Assembly (NCBI GenBank): GCA_963678095.2
Contig: OY782746.1
Coordinates: forward strand, 1,054,001-1,118,000
Direction of reading: 5' to 3'
DNA length: 64,000 nucleotides
Source of the DNA: G963678095 sp963678095
GTDB taxonomy: Bacteria; Bacillota; Negativicutes; Selenomonadales; Selenomonadaceae
This document shows positions 35,721-44,447 of this stretch, in pieces; the stretch's first letter is position 1; every line of letters begins with the position of its first letter. Below the pieces are notes generated by a model. That model saw only the letters and a list, made by a program, of their open reading frames with translations. It ran no database searches and had not been told where the DNA came from. Position numbers and translations under genes: made by a program.

Positions 35721-36287
35721 TTAATTTTCAATTCCCTGCCGAGCACAAATTCCCCGGCTGTAATAATGTTTGACTTCACGCATCTCCGTCACGAGATCGG
35801 CCCGGTCAAGTAGCCAGTCCGGGGCATTCCTGCCCGTGCAGACCACCTCCGCCGCCGCGAGCCGATCAAGCACTGCCGCCAGCTGGTTGCGGCTAAGCAG
35901 TCCAAAAAACAATGCGACATTTACCTCATCAAAAATAACCAGATCGTAGCCGCTAGCAGCTTTCTCAGCCGCTGCCTCCAGGCCGCGCTCCAGCATTTGT
36001 ACATACTCGGCTGGAGGCTCTCCTTTAGGAAAGACGACCACGTCATCCCCCCAGGCTGCCAGTTCAGCTTTTGTCAGCATCCCGGCTTCAGCAATAAAAA
36101 ACGGTTTCCCCGTCATCTCCAGACAAAGCTGTGGCGAAAATCCCTGCAGAATTTTTTGCTCACTATAAGCTTTCCCCTTCATAAACTGCATGATGTAGAC
36201 CCGTTTTCCCGCGCCAAGAGCCCGGATCGCCAGTCCGATCGCCGCCGTTGTTTTTCCCTTGCCATTACCCGTGTATACCTGCAGCAT
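35721..36287 (-). CDS. cobA: Corrinoid adenosyltransferase (CobA/BtuR type)
   Basis: Transfers the 5'-deoxyadenosyl group of ATP to cob(I)alamin or its precursor to make the adenosyl form of B12. 188 aa. P-loop GNGKGKT (8-14), YDLVIFDEVNVAL as Walker B-like strand and CTGRNAP, all typical of the CobA/CobO class. Start 36287 follows GGGGAGG. It is the last gene of an operon with queF; no other cobalamin genes are close. Confidence 0.92.
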   Translation of the reverse strand: MLQVYTGNGKGKTTAAIGLAIRALGAGKRVYIMQFMKGKAYSEQKILQGFSPQLCLEMTGKPFFIAEAGMLTKAELAAWGDDVVVFPKGEPPAEYVQMLERGLEAAAEKAASGYDLVIFDEVNVALFFGLLSRNQLAAVLDRLAAAEVVCTGRNAPDWLLDRADLVTEMREVKHYYSRGICARQGIEN

Positions 36288-36332
36288 ATTATGCCGCCTC
36301 CCCTTGCTCCCTCGCCGCATCGGCTGAGGAAA

Positions 36333-36833
36333 TTATCGGTTATCGACCTTATCCATGCCCATCAGATCGTGCTGCCTGAAGCGGTCCCAGGCAAGCGCTT
36401 CATATTTTGTTCCGGGCTTTCCGTAATTGGCGTATGGATCAATGGAAATCCCACCCCGCGGCAAAAACTTACCCCAGACCTCTATATAGCGTGGGTCCAT
36501 TAATTTTATCAGATCCTTCATGATAATATTGACCACATCTTCATGAAAATCACCATGATTGCGAAAACTTACCAGATACAATTTGAGTGATTTGCTTTCG
36601 ACCATCCGGTTGTCCGGCACATAGGAAATATACATCGTGGCAAAATCAGGCTGCCCCGTTATCGGACATAAACTCGTAAATTCCGGACAATTAAACTTCA
36701 CCCAATAATCATTGCCCGGATGCTTATTTTCAAAGGTCTCAAGAATTTCCGGCGTATAATCATAACCGTATTGCACGCCTTGCTTTCCCAGTAAACTGAT
36801 ATCCTTATTTTCTGTTGCTCCGTTATCGTTCAT
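36333..36833 (-). CDS. queF: NADPH-dependent preQ0 reductase QueF
   Basis: Reduces 7-cyano-7-deazaguanine (preQ0) to preQ1 in queuosine synthesis. 166 aa, the short unimodular form. FTSLCPITGQPDFA carries the catalytic Cys56 and Asp63, and ESKSLKLYL the QueF signature. Its ribosome-binding site GAGG is formed by the last codons of the upstream GGDEF-EAL gene, whose stop lies 3 bp ahead, so the two are coupled. No other que genes are in the window. Confidence 0.95.
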   Translation of the reverse strand: MNDNGATENKDISLLGKQGVQYGYDYTPEILETFENKHPGNDYWVKFNCPEFTSLCPITGQPDFATMYISYVPDNRMVESKSLKLYLVSFRNHGDFHEDVVNIIMKDLIKLMDPRYIEVWGKFLPRGGISIDPYANYGKPGTKYEALAWDRFRQHDLMGMDKVDNR

Positions 36834-36836
36834 AAA

Positions 36837-38552
36837 TTAAACCTCTACTCGTAAAATTTCTTCATCACAGATAAATTTTTGGACAAAATTCTCCTGTGAT
36901 TCCGGATGGCCAAATAAATAGCCCTGAATCAAATCGGCATTGCATATTTCAGTTAGCACCCGGTATTCAGCGACGGTCTCCACGCCCTCGATGCATACCT
37001 GCATGCCAATGCTGTGACAAAGCCGCACCGTATATTCGACAAGCCGTTTGTCAAAATCATTGAACAGGATCTTGCGCACAAACTCCCGATCCATTTTAAC
37101 AATATCTGTCGATAAATTTTTTAAATAGCTTAAAGAGGAATACCCCGTCCCAAAATCGTCCATTGCAATGACAATTCCCTGCTCACGGAAAAAATCAAAA
37201 GTCCGATTAACAAACGACCAGTCCGCAACGATACGGCTCTCCGTAAGTTCAAGCGTCATCGAACCTGGAGTTATATCATAACGACGAATACAATCGAGAA
37301 CAAATTCCTTAAAGGTCACATCCTTGAGCTGTTCATAGGATACATTTACGCTCATATGAAAGTCAGGCACCATCGTCTGCCATTGTTTGCAAACCACAAC
37401 AGCCCGCTCAAACACCCATTTGCCTACCGGAATAATCAGTTTTGTCTCCTCCAGCAGCGGAATAAACTCCATCGGGGCTACCATTTTCCCCTTGCTGTTT
37501 CCCCAGCGCAAAAGAGCTTCCGCCCCGCAAAGCTTGCGGCTGACAGCATCCACCTGTGGCTGAAAACAAAGATCAAACCCACTGCAGCCATTTTCCACAC
37601 TGATTTTCAATTCTTCCCGCATTGCAATCGACCTTTTCCAGCGGTTATATTTTTCCCGCGAAAACAGGCAATTTTTATTTTTCCCTTGATTTTTTGCCAG
37701 ATCAAGCGCTGCTTCGGCATGTTTATGGAGCACCAGGTAATCTTTTCCTCCCTGCGGGAAAAAAACCGTACCCGCTGAAATCGTACAAAAATACATCTTA
37801 TGATCGATTTCCTGTGGCAGCATTGCCGAACGCTGCACGTTAGCGAAGAGTTCTTCCACCATCTCTTCGGTTGCACCTCGATAAATAATGCCAAACTCAT
37901 CACCATCAAGTTTATAAAGCGTAATCGCTGCCGGCAAAATATCTTCGATCCGTTTTGCCATACGGCGCAGAACAGCATCGCCAAAAAAACGGTTATACGT
38001 CTCATTGATGATCTTAAAATTATCAATGCCAAAGATCATCAAGGCTCCGCCGTCACCGGTCAGGCGATACTGCTCCAAACTCTCTTTCACTGCGGTTTCA
38101 AACTGATATTTGTTGAGCAGTCCCGTCAGCATATCCACCTTGCCCTTTTGCACCAATTTTGACATGACGCCGGCAAATAAAATCCCTTGGCCGGCTTTAT
38201 TGCGCATGACTCGTCCGCTGCACTGCAACCAGACATATTCGCCCCGGCGGGCCCTAGCCCGATAGACAATATCAGGAATATCGCTGCGGCCTTCCACCAA
38301 TACCGCTTTAATCGACTCCCGATAGTGCTGGCGGTCTTCCGGATGAATTAAGCCTTCCCAAAAATTGATAAAATCATGGGAGATTCCCCGTGGCAGCGCA
38401 AAATCTTCTGCCAGCTTTTCTGACACAATACAACAGCGACTCTGCATATCACAGGCAAAAATATACTGACTGCACGTCTGCTGCAGCAAATCAAACAAAG
38501 GCCGGCTTTTAGCCAAAATCCCCTCAGCCGGACTGCTTTTATAGCCTTCCAT
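36837..38552 (-). CDS. PAS-GGDEF-EAL c-di-GMP signalling protein
   Basis: 571 aa, cytoplasmic. PAS-like sensor (about 30-140), GGDEF domain (about 145-305) with the signature reading DGDEF instead of GGDEF, then EAL (about 325-565) with intact EALLRW, ELTES, DDFGTGYSS and QGYLFGHP. The EAL half looks able to hydrolyse cyclic di-GMP; the GGDEF half may be inactive or only bind GTP. Start at 38552 (MEGYKSS) after AAGGTGG rather than 38582, which lacks a site. Co-operonic with queF and the corrinoid adenosyltransferase. Confidence 0.9.
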   Translation of the reverse strand: MEGYKSSPAEGILAKSRPLFDLLQQTCSQYIFACDMQSRCCIVSEKLAEDFALPRGISHDFINFWEGLIHPEDRQHYRESIKAVLVEGRSDIPDIVYRARARRGEYVWLQCSGRVMRNKAGQGILFAGVMSKLVQKGKVDMLTGLLNKYQFETAVKESLEQYRLTGDGGALMIFGIDNFKIINETYNRFFGDAVLRRMAKRIEDILPAAITLYKLDGDEFGIIYRGATEEMVEELFANVQRSAMLPQEIDHKMYFCTISAGTVFFPQGGKDYLVLHKHAEAALDLAKNQGKNKNCLFSREKYNRWKRSIAMREELKISVENGCSGFDLCFQPQVDAVSRKLCGAEALLRWGNSKGKMVAPMEFIPLLEETKLIIPVGKWVFERAVVVCKQWQTMVPDFHMSVNVSYEQLKDVTFKEFVLDCIRRYDITPGSMTLELTESRIVADWSFVNRTFDFFREQGIVIAMDDFGTGYSSLSYLKNLSTDIVKMDREFVRKILFNDFDKRLVEYTVRLCHSIGMQVCIEGVETVAEYRVLTEICNADLIQGYLFGHPESQENFVQKFICDEEILRVEV

Positions 38553-38700
38553 ACAATTCCACCTTATAACAAAATCCGTCATTTTTCGTTCATAATATCA
38601 TCGACTACGTTGTGCTTAGCTGCTGTAAAAACTCTTTTTCTTCCTTGCACTGCCCCCTGACAGACAACACCCGGTACAGCAACGTATGCATAATTTTCAT

Positions 38701-39453
38701 TTAAGCTTTTCTCACCAAATCTTTGATAACTTCACCGGCAATAATCAAACCGACAACCGAAGGAACAAATGCGATGCTCCCCGGTACCGAACGCTTATCG
38801 CTGCAGTTACGAGCGGTTCCCGGAGGGCAGATGCACGTTGACCCGCAGCTTCCCTGGGCCTGCGGTTTTATCGGTTCTTCCTTAGAGTAAACCACCTTAA
38901 GTCCCTTTATCCCTCGGGCCCGCAGTTCCTTGCGCATAACTTTGGCCAGAGGACACACACTGGTCTTATAAATATCCGTCACCTCAAACCGCGTTGGATC
39001 CAGTTTATTGCCGGCCCCCATACTGCTGATAATCGGAATATTTTTCCCCACAGCCTGTACGACAAGATCTATCTTGGCCGTAACGGTATCCACCGCATCG
39101 ACAATATAATCGCAATTTCTCGTGAAAAACTCTGCCGCATTTTCCGGCAGATAAAATTTTTGTATCATCGTTACCTCAGCCTCGGGATTGATGTCAAGAA
39201 TCCGTTCTTTCATCACCTCGACCTTTGCTCTACCTACCGTTTTGCTCGTTGCATGCAGTTGCCGGTTGATGTTCGTCAAACAAATCAAATCGTCATCCAC
39301 CAGCACAAAATGCCCCACCCCACTGCGGGCAAGCCCCTCGGCGACAAAGGATCCAACCCCGCCGACGCCAAAGATCATTACGGTCCGGTCAGCTAATTTT
39401 GCAACCGCATCAGTTCCCAGCAAAAGCTCGGTCCGGGAAAATCTTCCTACCAT
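38701..39453 (-). CDS. tcdA: tRNA threonylcarbamoyladenosine dehydratase (TcdA/CsdL-like)
   Basis: E1-like ThiF-fold enzyme, 250 aa, that ATP-dependently cyclises t6A at tRNA position 37 to ct6A. RFSRTELLLG start, nucleotide-binding GVGGVGSFVAEGLARSG, NINRQ, and DAVDTVTAK; Cys cluster in GSCGSTCICPPG. It ends in VVGLIIAGEVIKDLVR. GAGG precedes the ATG. Members were long labelled YgdL/HesA-like; the TcdA call rests on overall similarity. Confidence 0.88.
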   Translation of the reverse strand: MVGRFSRTELLLGTDAVAKLADRTVMIFGVGGVGSFVAEGLARSGVGHFVLVDDDLICLTNINRQLHATSKTVGRAKVEVMKERILDINPEAEVTMIQKFYLPENAAEFFTRNCDYIVDAVDTVTAKIDLVVQAVGKNIPIISSMGAGNKLDPTRFEVTDIYKTSVCPLAKVMRKELRARGIKGLKVVYSKEEPIKPQAQGSCGSTCICPPGTARNCSDKRSVPGSIAFVPSVVGLIIAGEVIKDLVRKA

Positions 39454-39533
39454 ATAAAAACCTCTTTATCTTTTTGTATTTCTCTTTATTTTAATATGAA
39501 GCACTGCTATTTCGCAAGCCATGCATTTTAAGT

Positions 39534-39562
39534 AAAAAAAAAGAGCTGTGCCAGCTCTTTTA
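39534..39562 (-). terminator. Terminator after ftsZ
   Basis: AAGAGCTG (39541-39548) pairs with CAGCTCTT (39552-39559), followed by about nine T on the minus strand, directly after the stop codon. Confidence 0.88.
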
Positions 39563-40705
39563 ATCCTTATGATCAATTTTAAAGGCCGGAATATCCTGCG
39601 ATTGCGGCCGATCAAATTTAGGCAGATTTCGGTTTTCACTGCTTGGTGAGTCCATATCCGCTTCAAAAAAATGCGGTAATTCCAGTTCTTTTTCCAGTGG
39701 TTTCTTTTTTTCACTTACTTCCTGCAGCACTTTTTTCACTGGCGCTCCATCGATAAAGTCAGTCGCAATAATCGTTGCCCGCACCGTTTCCCCAAAAGAA
39801 TCATCGACTACGGTTCCCAAAATGATATTGACATCCGGATTCGTATGGTCATAAATATAGCGTGTTGCTTCATTGACTTCATGCAGGGTCAAATTTTCAT
39901 TGCCGCTGATATTTAAAATAATACCGCGGGCACCGGCCAATGATTTTTCAATCAACGGACTCGTCACAGCCCGCTGCACAGCCTTAACCGCGCCATCGGA
40001 ACTTTCACCGATTCCCAGCAGTGCATCAGAGCTTGCACTTTGTTGAAAAATTGATTTGACATCGGCAAAATCGACATTAATCACCCCGATTGTCAAAATC
40101 AATTCCGAGATACAGCGAATCGCCTGTTTTAAAACACCATCTGCCGCCTCAAAAGCATCAACCAGTGACATTTTTTTGCTGGTCTGCAGCTTCATCAGGT
40201 TATCATTGTGGACGGCAATCAAGGCGTCCATATGTACCTGCATTTTTTCAATGCCAGCTGCTGCAACCTTTTTTTTACGTGATCCTTCAAAAGAAAACGG
40301 CACCGTCACCACGCCAATTGTAAGAATGCCCATTTCTTTCGCAATTTCTGCAATCACCGGCGCCGCTCCTGTCCCGGTCCCGCCGCCCATGCCGGCCGTA
40401 ATAAAAACCATATCCGCCCCAACCAGTAGCTCTTTGATTTGTTCTGCATCAGCCCGCGCTGCTGCTTCCCCAAGGTCAAACTTTGCCCCAGTGCCAAGCC
40501 CCCGGGTGAGTTCTGACCCAATCTGCAGCATTTTTATTCCCAATCCCTGCATATGTTGTAAATGTTTGGCATCCGTATTCATAGCAATCAGATCAATATC
40601 AAGCGTTTTTTCCCTGGCTATTCGTTCAATTACACTGCTGCCGCCACCGCCGACACCAACCACTTTTATTTGAACAACCGCACTTTTAATATCCGTATCG
40701 TGCAT
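39560..40705 (-). CDS. ftsZ: FtsZ-family tubulin homologue, divergent and outside the dcw cluster
   Basis: GTPase that polymerises into the division ring. 381 aa. Nucleotide-binding VGVGGGGSS, tubulin signature GGGTGTG (107-113) and T7 loop GVINVDFADV (207-216) are intact, so polymerisation and GTP hydrolysis are expected. The protein departs from the usual FtsZ in several places (VVTVPFSFEGSRKKK, an unusual 34-60 segment), and the C-terminal peptide reads DIPAFKIDHKD, lacking the usual basic end. Neighbours are tcdA and an amidohydrolase, not ftsA/ftsQ. Start 40705 follows GAGAGGATGGAG. It is probably a second FtsZ, but the window cannot show whether another exists. Confidence 0.9.
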   Translation of the reverse strand: MHDTDIKSAVVQIKVVGVGGGGSSVIERIAREKTLDIDLIAMNTDAKHLQHMQGLGIKMLQIGSELTRGLGTGAKFDLGEAAARADAEQIKELLVGADMVFITAGMGGGTGTGAAPVIAEIAKEMGILTIGVVTVPFSFEGSRKKKVAAAGIEKMQVHMDALIAVHNDNLMKLQTSKKMSLVDAFEAADGVLKQAIRCISELILTIGVINVDFADVKSIFQQSASSDALLGIGESSDGAVKAVQRAVTSPLIEKSLAGARGIILNISGNENLTLHEVNEATRYIYDHTNPDVNIILGTVVDDSFGETVRATIIATDFIDGAPVKKVLQEVSEKKKPLEKELELPHFFEADMDSPSSENRNLPKFDRPQSQDIPAFKIDHKD

Positions 40706-40772
40706 AAGGCTCCATCCTCTCACATCATGATTTCAAATAAAACCGTGCCTTCGAGTCAAGGGATCGTATAGT

Positions 40773-40816
40773 AATATTTTCGCAAACAATATTCGCAATC
40801 CTGCAAATATTCGCAA
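40773..40816. repeat. Short direct repeats upstream of ftsZ
   Basis: AATATTCGCAA at 40788-40798 and 40806-40816 (18 bp apart) and a variant AATATTTTCGCAA at 40773-40785. They lie 70-110 bp upstream of the ftsZ start and may be regulator-binding sites. Confidence 0.45.
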
Positions 40817-40823
40817 TAAAATA

Positions 40824-40866
40824 TAAAAAAATGCAAGGCCGCAGGCAAATTTCCAGCCAGCCTCGC
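40824..40866 (-). terminator. Terminator of the small-peptide transcript
   Basis: GCGAGGC and GCCTTGC (40833-40866, minus strand, one G-U pair) enclose an inner GGC/GCC stem; a run of seven T follows (40824-40830). Confidence 0.72.
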
Positions 40867-40893
40867 AATATCCAATATCCATTATATTGTAAT

Positions 40894-40959
40894 TTATAAT
40901 GCCGAGAAAAGGATTACCGACAAGCACAACAAAACGATCTTAAAACCATCCAGTTTCAA
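40894..40959 (-). CDS. Putative 21-aa hydrophobic membrane peptide
   Basis: TTG-initiated frame of 21 codons plus stop. The product starts MKLDGFKIV and ends SVILFSAL: a short charged head followed by a single hydrophobic helix of about 14 residues. AGGAGAAGGAAGGG lies seven bases upstream, a consensus promoter starts about 80 bp upstream, and a terminator follows 28 bp downstream, so it has every part of a free-standing gene. I do not recognise it. Its build resembles type I toxin or small inner-membrane peptides; a regulatory leader for ftsZ is another option. Confidence 0.5.
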   Translation of the reverse strand: MKLDGFKIVLLCLSVILFSAL

Positions 40960-41013
40960 TGAACAACCCTTCCTTCTCCTATCAATGTTAAATGGCAAAA
41001 TATATACGCGTTA

Positions 41014-41042
41014 ATTATACTATGCTTTTATAGTTTATTCAA
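41014..41042 (-). promoter_or_regulatory. sigmaA promoter of the small-peptide transcript
   Basis: On the minus strand TTGAAT (41037-41042), 17-bp spacer, TATAAT (41014-41019). Confidence 0.75.
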
Positions 41043-41085
41043 TTAAAAACATTGCATTTTCATAAAAAATTCTTTGGACCGACTT

Positions 41086-41946
41086 TCACTCCCACCCCAC
41101 TGCCGGTTTGATTTTTTTAAACAGCCGGCAAGCATTGTCAAAGAACACATCTTCATGATGTCGCGGCGGAATCAGCCGTGCAATTAATTCAATATAAGCG
41201 GGTATATTGACCAGCGGCCAGTCGGAACCATACAGAAGCTTTTCATAACTGCCGGCATACCCCAGCCACATGGCCATTCTGTCCATATAAGCCCGGTATT
41301 GGCCCCAAAAATCTCCGGCGGAAAAATCACCTTCCACCAAACCTGATAAATCCGCATATACATTGGGATTTTTCCGCAAAACTTCCGCTGCATCGTCGAC
41401 CCAGGGATTGCCAAAATGTGCCATAACAAAATTTACCCGGGGAAAATTAACCGCTGCCTCATCAACCGTCAGCGGTTGGGCAAATTTAAGCCGGCCCGTT
41501 GATGTGGCTGTGTCACCGGTATGAATGACTACGGGGACATCATATTGCTCTGCCAGTTCATAAAACGGATGATAGACGGGATCATTTACAAAAAAGGGCT
41601 GATAACCGGCATATACCTTGATCCCAACTGTATTAGGGCAGGAAAGTTCAGCTTCAAAGGCCGTCAGCACGGATTGTCGATTTTCTTTCGTTATAGCATC
41701 GGCAGCAATGCCTAGACACTGAACAAATTTTTCCGGCCATTGCGAGGACTGAAACGGAAGTTGCAACAATGCCGGACAGCCTGCATCCATCGGAGTCGTT
41801 CCCATACCAATTCCCAGCACAATATCATTCTCCTTCATCACCGCGGTCAGATGATCCAGCGTCGGCAGATGACCGGCAGCAGCAGCCGTCTCAGTAAAGC
41901 GTTCGCCTTTCGGGAAAAAGTGCAAATGCGCATCAATAATTTTCAT
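41086..41946 (-). CDS. Amidohydrolase 2 family (TIM-barrel metal hydrolase)
   Basis: 286 aa. DAHLHFF at the N-terminus, VIHTGDTAT and MAHFGNPW in the barrel, and YGSDWPL near the end provide the usual metal-binding His and catalytic Asp. Related enzymes decarboxylate or hydrolyse cyclic and aromatic acids; the substrate here is unknown. GGGGGG lies upstream of the ATG. It begins 27 bp after the EamA transporter gene, so import or export of its substrate by that protein is possible. Confidence 0.85.
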   Translation of the reverse strand: MKIIDAHLHFFPKGERFTETAAAAGHLPTLDHLTAVMKENDIVLGIGMGTTPMDAGCPALLQLPFQSSQWPEKFVQCLGIAADAITKENRQSVLTAFEAELSCPNTVGIKVYAGYQPFFVNDPVYHPFYELAEQYDVPVVIHTGDTATSTGRLKFAQPLTVDEAAVNFPRVNFVMAHFGNPWVDDAAEVLRKNPNVYADLSGLVEGDFSAGDFWGQYRAYMDRMAMWLGYAGSYEKLLYGSDWPLVNIPAYIELIARLIPPRHHEDVFFDNACRLFKKIKPAVGWE

Positions 41947-41973
41947 TTTATCGTTCCCCCCACAAACTTTTGT

Positions 41974-42888
41974 TTATTTTAGATGTACAGCCATATCCTC
42001 CTGTTTGGCGTCATCGGCAGCACATTTTTCGCCGAGTTGCGTAATGAGCATCCCCGCGATCATCAATATACAGCCGGCAATTTCCCTGATCCCCATCGAT
42101 TCTGCAAGCACGAGCCAGCCCGTCAATGCGCCAAAAACCGATTCCATGCTCATGACGACGGCCGCCTGCGAGGGATCTGCATACCGCTGGCCAACAATCT
42201 GCAGGGTAAAGGCAATTCCCACCGACAAAATCCCGCCATACAGGATTGGCACAGCCGCTGCGGTGACAGCCTCCCAGGAAAAATTCTCCCACAATAACGC
42301 TACCACTGTGTTGAGCACACAGCAGACAAGAAACTGACACAACGCCATTTCAACAACTTCGGCTTCACCGGCATAGCGATCAACAAACAAAATATGACCC
42401 GTCCAAAAAAAAGAACAAACCAGTACAATCAGATCTCCTTTTTCCATATAAAACCCAGCCTGTACGCTTAAGAAGTAAAGACCAGCCAAAGCCACTGCGG
42501 CTCCTAGCCAGTTCGCCCGCGTCGTCCTGCGATGCATGAAAAACGCGGTCAGCGGCACAAAGACAATATACAAGCAGGTAATAAATGCAGCCTTCCCAGC
42601 TGTCGTATCAACAATACCTACCTGCTGCAGCGAGGAGGCGATAAACATGATCACCCCTGCTGCCAGGCCAATTTTTCTCGAATGACGGCGCCGTTCATGA
42701 CTGCTGTCCACTGCCCGCTGCCGGCGGAAATAAAGCAGCAGCGGCAACAAGGTCAGACACCCTAAAGCAAACCGCAGACTACCGTAAGTAAAGGGTCCAA
42801 GGGAGTCCATACCAGCCCGCTGGGCGACAAATGCCGATCCCCAGATAAATGCTACCAACAACAAAATCAAAAGTCCCCGTACGCGCAA
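41974..42888 (-). CDS. EamA/DMT-family transporter
   Basis: 304 aa, ten membrane segments in two EamA repeats (LLVAFIWGSAFVAQRAGMDSLGPFTYGSLRFALG, then GILSVGIAFTLQIVGQRYADPSQAAVVMSMESVFGALTGWLVLAE). Probably an exporter of metabolites or amino acids. TTG at 42888 (MRVRGLLI) is chosen because AGAGGAG lies eight bases upstream; a TTG at 42909 would place that site inside the gene. Confidence 0.87.
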   Translation of the reverse strand: MRVRGLLILLLVAFIWGSAFVAQRAGMDSLGPFTYGSLRFALGCLTLLPLLLYFRRQRAVDSSHERRRHSRKIGLAAGVIMFIASSLQQVGIVDTTAGKAAFITCLYIVFVPLTAFFMHRRTTRANWLGAAVALAGLYFLSVQAGFYMEKGDLIVLVCSFFWTGHILFVDRYAGEAEVVEMALCQFLVCCVLNTVVALLWENFSWEAVTAAAVPILYGGILSVGIAFTLQIVGQRYADPSQAAVVMSMESVFGALTGWLVLAESMGIREIAGCILMIAGMLITQLGEKCAADDAKQEDMAVHLK

Positions 42889-43000
42889 AGAACCATCTCC
42901 TCTATCCAACTTTTTTCTGCCAACAAAAAACCTGTTCTTGCTTATAATTATATAAATATTTAACCAGCTTGTCGACCGGCCGACTCTGCCGGCCTACAGA

Positions 43001-43031
43001 AAACTGCCGCGAAATATTTCGCGGCAGTTTG
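43001..43031 (-). terminator. Terminator after brnQ (30-bp perfect palindrome)
   Basis: AAACTGCCGCGAAAT (43001-43015) and its exact reverse complement (43016-43030). A second short GC hairpin (CCGGC/GCCGG) lies just downstream near 42977-42992. Confidence 0.75.
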
Positions 43032-43076
43032 TTTAAGCTAAGAAAATTTTATTACTATGACAGATGCAGTTCTTGC

Positions 43077-44411
43077 CTATTGTGCCTCCTGGGCACGCTC
43101 CGCCGGCAAAAATCCGGCGATAAGGCCGATAAACAAACCAATAACAGCCGGAACAATCCAGCCAAGCTGTACCGCATAAAGCGGTACATAAGCACGAAAA
43201 AACTCATCGAGGACAACCGGCTGCAGACCAGCTGCATGCAAACCATCAAAAATGCTAAAGGCAAAGGTCATCCCGATGGCCCATTGATAGACTTCTTTAC
43301 TGCCACCAATAAAATCATGGGCCAAAGAAAGCAGTACCAATACGATAACGACTGGATAAATTGCAGTCAAAAACGGAATAGAAATTCGAATCAATTCCGT
43401 CAACCCGACGTTGGCAAAAAACAGACTAAACAACACACTTGCCTGCAAAACCCTGCGATAAGGCAGCCTGCCGCCACTGATATCATTAAAAAACCAGGCA
43501 CAGGCTGACGCCATGCCGCAGCTTGTCGTCAGGCAGGCGAAGGCAATAATTGCAGCCAGAAGGGAATTCCCGGCTGTGCCAAAAAAGATAAAGGCCGTTT
43601 GCGACAGCAGCACGCCGCCATTTTCCGACAGGCCTAAAGCCATCCGACTGGTTGCTCCCAGATACCCTAAAGAAACATACACCAGGCTCATCAGCAAAAT
43701 TGAAATCACGCCGGCAGCAATACAGATCCGGCCGATTTCCTTTGGCTGCTCAACGCCCGCCCCTTTAACGGCATTGACGACAATTGCCCCCACTGCCAGT
43801 GACGCTAACAGGTCCATCGTCAAATAGCCATCCTGAAACCCCTGTAACAGCGGCGTAACTGCATACTGGCCAGTTGCCCCCATAAAATCACCCAACGGAG
43901 AAATAAAGGATCTAGTAAATAAAATCGCCAGAAACAGCAGTAGCAAAGGCGTCAGCCAATTGCCAACCCGCTCAACAATTTTACTTGGATTGAGTGCCAG
44001 ATAATACGTCAGCCCAAAAAATACCAATGTATAAATCATCTGCCCCAAATCAGCATCAGAATCCATCAACAGTGGACGAATGCCAATTTCAAAGGAAACA
44101 GCCCCCGTGCGCGGTATTGCAAACAGCGGCCCAATCGTCAAATACAAAACGCTGAGCAGCACTGCGGCAAACTTAGGATGAATTCGTTCCGAAATGAATT
44201 TTGTATAATCACCGCCAGTAACAGCAATCGCTACAATCCCCAGCAGAGGCAGTCCCACTCCGGTGATAAGAAACCCGATAATAGCCAGCGGCATATTCTC
44301 ACCGGCCGCCTGCCCCAGCGCTGGCGGGAATATCAGATTGCCTGCCCCAAAAAATATAGAAAACATCATTAATCCGATCGATAGTATCTTTGTTTTTGTT
44401 AAACTTCCCAT
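43077..44411 (-). CDS. brnQ: Branched-chain amino acid carrier BrnQ
   Basis: Cation-coupled uptake of Leu, Ile and Val. 444 aa, twelve membrane segments. MFSIFFGAGNLIFPPALGQAAGEN is the LIVCS signature, and LYLTIGPLFAIPRTGAVSFEIG is also typical. Start 44411 (MGSLTKTK) is set by ATGGAGG. The leader carries a promoter and an intrinsic terminator, so transcription is likely attenuated. Confidence 0.94.
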   Translation of the reverse strand: MGSLTKTKILSIGLMMFSIFFGAGNLIFPPALGQAAGENMPLAIIGFLITGVGLPLLGIVAIAVTGGDYTKFISERIHPKFAAVLLSVLYLTIGPLFAIPRTGAVSFEIGIRPLLMDSDADLGQMIYTLVFFGLTYYLALNPSKIVERVGNWLTPLLLLFLAILFTRSFISPLGDFMGATGQYAVTPLLQGFQDGYLTMDLLASLAVGAIVVNAVKGAGVEQPKEIGRICIAAGVISILLMSLVYVSLGYLGATSRMALGLSENGGVLLSQTAFIFFGTAGNSLLAAIIAFACLTTSCGMASACAWFFNDISGGRLPYRRVLQASVLFSLFFANVGLTELIRISIPFLTAIYPVVIVLVLLSLAHDFIGGSKEVYQWAIGMTFAFSIFDGLHAAGLQPVVLDEFFRAYVPLYAVQLGWIVPAVIGLFIGLIAGFLPAERAQEAQ

Positions 44412-44447
44412 TAAATCCTCCATTCAATTTTCCTAGAACAATCGCAC

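Noticed and set aside
38605..38700. 31-codon minus-strand frame between tcdA and the GGDEF-EAL gene, starting right at the tcdA stop
   Set aside because: No proper ribosome-binding site and no terminator of its own; composition is ordinary. Could not be supported as a gene.
40733..40927. 64-codon hydrophobic frame on the minus strand upstream of ftsZ
   Set aside because: It spans the small-peptide terminator and the AATATTCGCAA repeats and has no ribosome-binding site; the 21-codon frame ending at 40894 is the better candidate.
42961..43031. Paired hairpins after brnQ considered as a repeat element of mobile origin
   Set aside because: Position right after the stop codon and lack of other copies in the window fit a terminator.
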